Assembly: GCA_935421135.1 (NCBI GenBank) | Contig: OW285188.1 | Location: 15,973,233-16,037,232 of the forward strand | Direction: 5' to 3' | DNA from: Bugulina stolonifera | Taxonomy: Eukaryota > Bryozoa > Gymnolaemata > Cheilostomatida > Bugulidae | DNA length: 64,000 nucleotides | Part shown: one piece after another, positions 50,253 to 60,100 of the stretch | Layout: every line of letters begins with the position of its first letter | Position numbering within the stretch: position 1 is the first letter of the stretch | Notes under the pieces: generated by a model | Seen by the model: only the letters and a program-made list of their open reading frames with translations | The model's database searches: none | What the model was told of the DNA's origin: nothing | Program-made: the position numbers and the translations under genes

Positions 50253-53200
50253 CTACAATAGAGTACACGTAGAAGAACAACTGTTATTCATCGGTTTAAC
50301 AATAATAGGCTGACCGGCTGATAATTTTTTCTGTTCACCATAGCTCGGCAGAGGTTTCTGGCTAAGCAGGGTTGAGTCTGGTACTGCGGTATTAGCCTGA
50401 TCGGAAGGTACATCACGTATAATCTTGCAAGAGGAGGCTGGCTGACCTGCAGAAGAGCTTGTGAGGGGTGCACTAGAGGTCAAAGATTTATCCTCACTGG
50501 ATACTTTAAGTATGGAATGATGACCTTTGGATCGTGTCACAGAGGGTTTGGATCCAAGATTAGACGTTGTCATGCTGCCGCCAGCAGTTACCGCAGTAAT
50601 AGGACCATCAGCTACTGGTAGTGAATAGCTATTCCCATCAGGGAGGTCCGTACTACCGCAATGGGCTCGATCTCTGGCACCTAGTTGAATCATTGGTGGA
50701 GATGGTGATGATGCTGCCATTGGGATAGACATCTGTGGGTCATCAGGAGCACTGTGCTCGGTTGAAGTATCATTTACTGTTGATGTAGCAGTGGGGATGT
50801 CGGCTACTGTGTCAACAGCACGTTGACGTTGTAAACCATTCGCTTGGTTCAGCCAGTATGTGAGCATGGGCCCTTTTCCCTATGGATACAATATGCAGTT
50901 AGTTTAACGTAAGTGATAGTACAATTCATCTCTTAGGTGTGCCTCATCCAATAGGTGTTCATTTGTCCTTTACCCTAAATGTAATAAGAAATATTAAAAT
51001 TGCATTACAGTTCCAACATAGTATTACCACATAACTACATGTATATGTACGTGTACTTATTTTGGTTACACCAGCGCAAAATCCACTAACTTTTGAGATA
51101 ATCTAAATACACTGAATACTATAAAACACTATAGAAAGTGCAAAAAATTGTTCAAAACAGTATCCTGGTACACATATAGCTTAATTTCATGTACATGATG
51201 TATACATGTATATGAGTATATATACAGTATTGCCAAGGTGTGCTCCTAGGGCTATCTCTGAGTGGCACTAATGAGGTGTCAAACCCTGAAACAGTACACT
51301 GTATGCATAGTGAGTATATACATAATATATATACGCTGTACAGTACATACATGTACATACCACATGAATTGTTTCAGTATATTATAGCAACTTTAATTTT
51401 GCTAATGGAAAACCAATCTCTAAAGTATGTGAACTCTTTCTATTTCACAACATTTTATGGAACAGGAATCCCTTTACATATTACACACTTACCTTTATTT
51501 CAACAGTGCCACGATGCACAAAACTGTAGCGTTTACAGCCTTCCATACAGTCCTTGGTAGATTGACTACAGTGCACTTTCATTGCCTGCAAAATAATATA
51601 TAGTTGGAACTAAAAAGTAAAGAACTGTCAAAGGATCATTGCTAGCACTGCTGCTAGGATAGTCAATGGCAGAACCATAAAAACTTTTAGTGATATACCA
51701 GTCATTCAAATATCAACACCATCCACCTGATGTTGAAGTTACTAACAAACTTGGGAAAGCTGACACCCCAAGCCATGCTGCTATATACAAGGAATAACTG
51801 CATGATTGATTAGACCCCTTGGCATCAAGCATAAGTATGGACTAGTTTCCAATGAACCAAACGACACCAAATTGCCGTGGTATCCAAATTTTCATGCAGA
51901 ATAATAAATTGCAAATTACACAGCAAATATCAACAAATCATTTTCATAGAGACCATGAATATACATGTAGGCGAAGTAATGTTTAAACATATACGAAGTA
52001 ATGTCTATGGTCGTGAACTTATATAGCAGTACCTCTCCGTTAGATTCCATTCTACTAGCTGTATTCACAGTGTCTCCAAATAGACAGTATCTTGGCATCT
52101 TTAGACCCACAACTCCAGCTACGACCGTACCACTGTGTATACCTGCAAGATGTTAAACCGTATAAAAATATTACCAAGTCTGGTCATCATTCACAGGGTG
52201 AGTGGTTGATATAACATGAAGATATCCAAAGCATACATACCATTACGGAGCCTTGATTCGTTGTATTAGAAGGGTTCTTCAAGGTAGCCATTGCACTGAG
52301 CAAAAAATTTAACCAATATGAAATAGTTAGAAGATCCATTGATAGTGAACAGGGTTGCGATTAGAAAGATCAGCCAGACTTACCAACACGGAGTCTGAGG
52401 TGGCCTTGCCTTGTTTTATCAGAAGGGTCCTTCAATGTAGCCATTGCACTTAGCATAGAGAAAGCCATATCAGCGATACTGACAGCATGTGTATCACAAG
52501 GTTCAGGAATACCTCCAGCAATCATATAAGCATCTCCAATAGTTTCCACCTGAAAATATAGCAGTATGATATAATTGACACATGAAGATATAATTGAACC
52601 CATGACACAATATCAATTGTATCTCTAGTCGGGAAAACATAATCTAAAAGACGTGTCAATATTCCATTAAATACATTGAAACTTTAATTATATATGGATG
52701 CTCGGTGAGGTGAGGGAACTACTGAGCGGAGGCTGTCAGCAGAGTGTCAGTGTCATACCTTGTATAACTGATGCTTTTCAATTAGAGTGTCGAAGGTTGT
52801 GTACATCCCGTTCAGCATATTTACTACTTGCATTGGAGTTATAGCCGAACAGATCTTTGTAAAGCCAACAACATCACTAAACAGTATCGTGCATATATCA
52901 AATACCTGAAAATATAAATTGTATTATTCCCTTGGATATTCTGCAAATGGCAGCAGAAAGTTAATGTAGAAACAACACTGAAATATTAAGCATTCAACAT
53001 CAATAATAATCTCTCATATCCTTAGATTTACATGTACCTCACACGTGTTAACTGATGGCTCTCCAGACCGCAGTCTATCTGCAACAGTTTTGGGCATCAT
53101 CTGGTACAGAAGCTGATCGGTTCTCTTCATCTCAGCATCCAGTTGTTTCATGCTTTCCTCCAGCTTTTTCGTTTTGCTTTGCTCCTGGGGATCAATATAA

Positions 53201-56038
53201 ACAGCAACATATGATGAAAGAGCAAAAGGTATCCATATGTAGGATAGTTACCTCAAACCATTATACTGCAAATCATGAACTGTGGATACAAACAAATACT
53301 ATAGAATAATTGTGTCTAGAACACTTCATGTAAATGATTCTAAGTGGATTGCTAAATACTATTTAAAAGTAACAATTGATGCATAAAAGTATATTCCAAT
53401 AATCAACCTGATCGAGTAGAAGCTTAAGCTCGGCAGATTGTTGAGTTCCAGCCAAAACCAGTTCCCTGCTAGAGTCGTATATACTCAAGTCATTGATATA
53501 CAGTCCTAGCCTGAACATGTGGCTCAAATCCTCCATTCTACAACAATGTTAAAATCTCTATTCTTCACCAGAATGTTTGGTGACAATCCACTTCTTGCAC
53601 ACATTCTGTTTTAGACTTTAGGAAACATGTTACAATAATGGCAGATTAACCAGACAGAGTTGTGCAGTTCAAATGGGTACAACATCTACACTCTACAGTA
53701 TATGCATGCACTTTAACATAGGGTAGTAGAACATGACATGATGCATGGTACACATTACATGTACATCCAATCTAATGCAGTAAATATAAACTATTCAGGT
53801 GCGTTAGAGAATGCATGTACACACAAAGTAACACTAGATGTCACCAAGTTTAAAGTATCTAACAAGACTGACCAATTAATTCTCACAATTTTTAAAATTA
53901 GTATCACTATTTAGATTATACAAGTCAAGGAACTGCAAATGAAGTCAACGTCCACATACACAGGCGTTCCCAAAAATAGTATGGCTTGCCACTTTTCCAT
54001 GTGTATCATCTGGCCTCGTAGAATCAGGCTTCTGCTGCGAGTTGCAAATTTGCTAGGATCAGTACTCACAAGACTGTTGCAATCCTCGGAAAGATTGTCG
54101 TTATCTTCAAATGAATCTGCAAACAACAGTATATACATTTTACCTACAGTTTTAGGGAGAGGAAAAGGCAATGACAGCAAAATAATGATCAACAATACAA
54201 CCAACAAAAATACAATTTAGTGATATTACTATGAATAATGTACGTAGTAATTATTACCACCATCATATCTGTTTTCTACTGTGTCAACAGACTGCAATTC
54301 AAACACATTGTTTGTGTGACTCAAGATCTAAAACACAAGAAAATTATCGTCAATGATGTAACTACATGTAAGTTGAATTACTTGTGCCCACAATAACTAT
54401 TTCAATAAGATAATATATGCTAATAAGCAACCATTCACTGAATTTTATGATTTAGAATATAGCTTACAGCCTCCCAGCTTAGGTCCATAAGTGGTCTCTC
54501 AAGGTGAAACAGGTCATCCAACTGAGAGCCCATGAGATGAGGTAGGACAGATTGGATTGCTTCCCCTAGAGAGATTATCACCAGGTCTCTACAAATAGTT
54601 TACAAATATTTACTTCAGCACCACCAAAGATTGTTGCTACGATTAATATCACGCACACCACAACCACAAATACTAAGTACACAGGTTTACCTATTCAAAA
54701 CCAAATGAAAAGGAAACAAGTCAAAGAACTCTTTGGATGTGATAGGTAGATCTTTAGTCTGTAGAGGTGATACTTTCTTTCTCTGACAGGCAATACTCTC
54801 AGCATTATCAAAACTAATTCTCATTTTACAATAGTAGGTGCCATGGGCGTCACTGATTTCCAGTTCCTCACACTTTATTTTGGTGTTATAGAACTCCTTT
54901 CCAACTTGTCTAACCTATTACAAGTAAACCAACCATGAGAAGTCAAACGGTCTGTTATGGAACATAGCCATATTTGCTGAATTCTACAACTACAAGCATC
55001 TACACAACAACAATGCACATATTAATTATGTAGCCCATAGCTAAGCAGAACATACCTCCCCCTTCATATAAGACTTGAAGCCTTTTCTTTTACTCCGGTA
55101 ATGCAGTGTCAATCCATCCGCTGTTTCATCCGTAACAAAGAAAGATGGCGGTCGTATTTTTGGGTAGCTAAACTTGAGATACTCATGCAAGTTATCCAAG
55201 TTATTCAGGAAATCACTTAGAGTACGTCCCAGAACCTTGAGAACTCTAAAATGTAGGTTTTAATGGTCATTATTAGAACTTCAGTTAGAGGGCCTACATT
55301 CATTTTGTAGCATAATTATAAAGATCTAACACCCTCCCCATGTACAAGCACTATAGCAGGCTATAAATTGATACCTGTAAACAGTGTCACATGCTACAGA
55401 ATTCAGATGTGGTCCAAACCTGTCATAGCCATAGCGCGAGACATATGAGACAAACGTTACACCAAAGGACTCCATGAGCTCTTCCTGAGGCATGCCAGTT
55501 ACTTCCTGGGCTGCTTTAGCTATTCGTGGTATAACACTCTCACTGTATACCTAAAGGCGAAAGCATGCATACAGAATTATTCACAAATAAACCTCTAGCT
55601 CTAAATGTACATGAATACAATTAGACTGCAAGCAAATCAATGTGCAATAAAGATATACAACGTAGGCCTACATATATATTTGTATACCTTAGTGCTTAGA
55701 GTGATTATATTCTCACTAAATTTTAATGATTTGAACCAAGTTTCAACAATTCAATCAACACTTTTCACCAAAATATTAGAAATTACATGTAAAAAGACAG
55801 TACAATTGTTTGCTATTTGAACATGATAATGCACTTGAAGCTATCACAGCATAAACAAAGGCAGAGATCTTTCAGCTAACCAGACCCTAAATAATCGAAA
55901 AATTCAGATAATCATTGCCTTATGAGTAGAAAAGTTGGTGTGGGTTATGTTGGCTTTCACCCTGACTCTTTCCAATACCTCTTCCCCAAAAACCACTCGC
56001 AGGTAGTAGTATATGCCCTCCAGCAACAACCCGTACAT
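50253..56038 (-). CDS. GUCY1B2: Soluble guanylate cyclase subunit, beta-2-like, with H-NOX, HNOBA, cyclase domain and CaaX end
   Basis: Fourteen exons: 56038-55919, 55550-55420 (or to 55375), 55245-55056, 54914-54691, 54588-54468, 54327-54258, 54116-53960, 53537-53408, 53184-53038, 52905-52759, 52549-52384, 52142-52033, 51585-51493, 50879-50253. Length is 810 aa (825 with the longer exon 2). The start [13 protein letters not shown] has a strong context, GCGCCACC-ATG. The H-NOX domain has proximal His104 (LDNLHEYL) and the heme motif Y133-S-R137 (LHYRSKR). HNOBA and a signalling helix (about 375-420) follow. The cyclase keeps both metal Asp residues (D441 in LFSDVVGF, D485 in VETIGDAY), guanine-selective Glu481 and Cys554 (RYCLFGDT), and Asn561/Arg565 (NTASR), so a homodimer could be active, unlike beta-1. 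The last exon adds about 200 Ser/Pro-rich residues ending CTLL, a geranylgeranylation-type CaaX box. It makes cGMP from GTP, presumably gated by NO or another heme ligand. Confidence 0.93.
52240..52301 (-). pseudogene. Decayed partial duplicate of guanylate cyclase exon 11
   Basis: The intron between exons 11 and 12 contains a roughly 60-bp copy of the 3' half of exon 11. Its frame reads [16 protein letters not shown] against [16 protein letters not shown] in the real exon, followed by a donor-like GTATGT, and preceded by a T-rich stretch ending CAG. It lacks the 5' half of the exon with the metal and purine-binding residues, so it cannot substitute for it. It is probably a relic of a local tandem duplication. 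Confidence 0.7.
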
Positions 56039-57159
56039 GGTGGCGCTCTACGCTAAAAGAAATCAACAGGGGTAGGCAAATAAATGCAACTAATGTAGAA
56101 AGTGAGATGTGGATTTGCAAAAACATAATAAGCAGTAGAATAAACCCAAGGAAATAATTATATAAATGCAAATAATGAAATAATTGAATAATAAGAATGT
56201 TGGTTTATACACAAGGTGAAGTATATGTAATAGTAGTTTATATTCAAATGATGTTATATTACAAGTATACCTTTTCTAATTAAAAACTCACCTTAGGACC
56301 CACAAAACTATTTCTCTGTCTTTAGAGCTAGCAAACTGTTACATTTCCACAAGCAGAATAACTTCTCCAATAAATGACAGCAACCCAGTGATAGGTAATT
56401 ATAGCATCACATGAGGTTAAAATAATTGATTTTTCAACTATTGCATTGTTAATGAAAAATATAATTAACATAAGATAAGACGCAAGAAACAGTATTATAC
56501 AAGTAAAGGGTATTATCAAACCCCTGAAGGATATAGACAAGCATCCACTGATCCAGGTTCACAGTAAACTAGATTACTGCTACATTGTATGTGTAGGGTT
56601 TACGCTAAACATTACTGAACAGGAATTGATAAATTATGTTAAACTAAGCAGCAGAGCGCAAGAACCTTTGGGGATAACAACCATTCTGCATATATAGCTC
56701 ATGGGTATACATTCAACTGCTCTAAAATATAATTAGGTAGACTCAGCTTTTTTCAGCACATTATTCATGTAGATTAAACACATCTTCATGCCAGCAATGA
56801 TTTGCATACTTTTCAGGCTTGCCAAGTTCGACTGATGAAAATCAGGGAGTTTTAGCATTTGGGCGGGGGGGGGGGGGGGTGTCTATTTTGGGTGGGGTAC
56901 CAGAATTTGAGTTGAAAATCAGGGAGTCTCCTGCGGAATCAGGGAGACTTGGTAAGCCTGATACTTTTGTAAATGCAATGAATTGCTGTATAATTTATGG
57001 ATATAATGACCAGAAGCCCTTGCGCCTTATTCAATCATAACCATCTCAGTGATAAAATAAAGAAATATTAGGCTCTCATTCTACATCAATGGCCAGTTTG
57101 ACAAGAGTGGAAACTGAATTTCTGTGTGCACGTATACTGTACAAGAATGAAAAGAATAA
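56039..57159. other. Region upstream of guanylate cyclase
   Basis: On the minus strand TTTTAG precedes a 14-base leader before the cyclase ATG, so a 5' UTR exon further upstream is likely. A small foldback with a G-run lies at 56812-56963 (see separate entry). No other exon was recognised. Confidence 0.4.
56812..56963. repeat. Small foldback element with poly-G core
   Basis: CAGGCTTGCCAAGT at the left and ACTTGGTAAGCCTG at the right are inverted with one mismatch. Between them are a run of about 14 G and two direct copies of GAAAATCAGGGAGT. The element is about 150 bp and looks like a non-autonomous repeat. Confidence 0.5.
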
Positions 57160-60100
57160 TCAAGTTGATTTAGGAGTTGCCCTTTTATGACAATGAATAT
57201 CATGAAGAGCGGACGACTTCATGTTGGAATATAAAAACTGAGCCTGATTCATGACTGCTGAAATGAGACACAAAATTATTAGCAGCACAAAACATATGCT
57301 CATGAAGTAATCTCTAGTAGGTGGGTCTCTTTTTGGTCTTAACAGTCTGTAAACAAACAAAAACAATTATTCTCAACTCACAGGAATTGAAGTACAAAAA
57401 CCTGGTACTACAAAATAATACTTGTAGCAAGTCCCATAGCTAACAAAACTCAATACAAAGCTGTAGAAACTTATCATAAAGAGTATTGCAAAACGTCTGA
57501 ATTCATTTGCATTGCATCAGGTTAAGTAACAAAAACAATAAACAACTTGAAATGTCACCATAAATATCTTTGTATGCATTTAGAAAAACACTGATGGGAT
57601 TCCAGGTTCATCAATGTTCATGTATTGGAGATCACGTTTCATATGTACTTTTACTGTTGTCTGAACTGGTCATTGATAAACATTTCCTGTCTTGCTCCAT
57701 TATACATCTTGTTATTTCCTCTACTAATCAGTAAGTAACGACTTTATTTTTATTCCTTTGATATGTTGGAGAATTAGTCGTTGGTGAAGCAAACGTGACT
57801 AGCTTTGCAATAATTAGCAATATCTCACTATTACGTTATCATGATTGTTCATAGTTTGGGATTTTGGACTAAGAACAGCCACACGTAGATATACCCTCCT
57901 GAATAGTTCACATTCAAAAGACTCCGGGCTCTATCAATGGACTGCATTCTAAGCATTTATAATATTTTAATGATCAAGGACGGTAAGTTCAATACAAAAC
58001 TAAGAGCCGAAAAGTTAATTTGGTCTCACTCAGTTACCGACTGAATAGCCTACATGTACATGTAGCTAAAACATGTCTTGTCTAACGAGAATAAGGAGAC
58101 AGATCGCAAAAACCTAAACAATTGCAACTACAGTTCGTGAAAGCAAAGAGTAAGAAAGATGATAGTTAGCATAATAAGCCACTTCGGAGCTGAGACAAAA
58201 CACTGAGAACAGCAGGCAGTACATGTACATGTATAATTAGAATAGGCATATAATTAGAAGTTGTCCGCTCTCAATTCATCTTTTTTTGTACTATCAGGTT
58301 GAAAGTATTTTCAGGTCTCAAGTCACTCTAATGGTAGATATAATACCCTTGAAAATCCCAATTCAACTACAAGCTTGCAGGTGTTTTCCATTGAGCGGGA
58401 GATGACAGACGAACAGCATAATATTAGCTACCTCGGATGTTATAACGCCAAGAGAGAGGGCAATTCCACACCTAAAATACTTTTGCAATTTTCATTATAA
58501 ACTAGTTTGACATGTACATGCTGTAGATAACAAAAAATTACCAGATTAAGCAATATTTCCTACTATTGGTAATGATTACTGTCATTTTCAGCTGCCAAAC
58601 TTGGTTGTGCAATTAACCAATCAGCTTTGAATTTTCCACCTCAACCAATGCTTATTAGATCATCCCTACAGAGCACTAGTAATAACTCTTGACCAGAATC
58701 ACTAACACTGCATATTGGGCAAGCCTGATAACAAGCGCTAATATCTTAAAGAAGTATTAAATCATTGATTTTGAAGATGTTCAATTGTTCTCAAAAAACA
58801 TACAATTTGAGCATGATCTGCAGATTCCCTAGGTCATAGTAAACTAGATTGCAAGATGATGCATGCTAAACATCTACCTAGCATGACTCAATATTGAGAG
58901 TCAAACCCATAGATATAATATAAACACTAGATAGGACACCCTGTGTTAATGCTCCAATGCTCTTTGTCCTACTAAATTATGGAAAATCCCCACAACGTAA
59001 CGTAATCTCACCATGATACTTGTAGCCTGCAATCATGATTCACACTATATATTATAATGGTGTACTGCAGCATAAACTAGCACCACTTTGGTTTAAATCA
59101 AGCCCTGCTGCCATAATATCTGTATCCTGGCAAATTGATGTCTGCATAGCACATTACCACATAACAAGCTATCAAATGGTACTAAACACTACCTATTTAC
59201 CCTATCTAAAAGGCCTAAAAAGTGCTAATGGGCCATTCCATGGGGACTGATCAAATTTGCGTGCTGGCCCGACTCAGATTCTTTTGAAAATTTACAGGTT
59301 GAAAGAGCACCCTTGAATTAGTGGGAAACCACCAATTTTTTTTCTATTTAAGCCCTGTGGTTCCGGCAGCAGCTCGTTGAAAAGTGGGAAAATGTGGTGA
59401 GGACAACTCCAAATTGAATTTTTTGAAATTCCTAAACATTCAAATTACTACTGTGGCCACTGTATGATACTTAGAGCTGTAATTTTTGTTACATAGATAC
59501 TTTTATATATGTGCTTCAGCTCCATTACTTATTCAAGCCTGTATGGTCAACATATTGAGGGCCAGAGGTCACCGAAAACACCTCTCGGAGCTAGTTTGAC
59601 CCAAATTCACTGAAAATCGACCAGATAGACACTGCTGGATCTGATGAAAAAAGATTGATATACAATAACTAAGTATTGAGGATGCTCAATACAAGGATAA
59701 ATGAATTTTTGAGAATAAAAAACACTTTCCAGAATAAACTATATGGCGACAGCGGCTCAAATTCAACATGGCCGCCGTCCGAGTTGGTGTTTTGGGGCAT
59801 TATTCAAGGCTAAATCTACTAAACTTAGTAGTGAAAATTAATGGTGAAAATGTTGCTATATACACAATTCACACCTGTAGATTCCATTTCTGCAATAAAA
59901 ACTTTGTCTTTTTGGGTCTAAAAGGCTGAATTCTCAGATTCAAATTTTACATATATTCGCTATAATATAGTGACTACATGGCCATGCAGTTACTTGGCTA
60001 TGGCCATAGAAGTCAGTCAAGACTTAATTTGAGGTACAATTTGCGACTTGGCCTGGTTATACAACCTTATTTGTGAAGAAAAATGGGTGAAATCCTTTTT

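Noticed and set aside
53939..54220. 93-codon plus-strand frame
   Set aside because: Antisense shadow of cyclase exon 54116-53960.
56819..57040. 73-codon frame with a glycine run
   Set aside because: The glycines come from the G-run inside a small foldback repeat.
59035..59250. 71-codon frame as a gene
   Set aside because: It lies in the repeat arm, recurs inverted at 63833, and shows no family similarity or splice context.
59767..59919. 50-codon frame starting ATGGCCGCCGTC in the palindrome arm
   Set aside because: It has a good start context but no recognisable protein character, and it lies wholly within a repeat arm.
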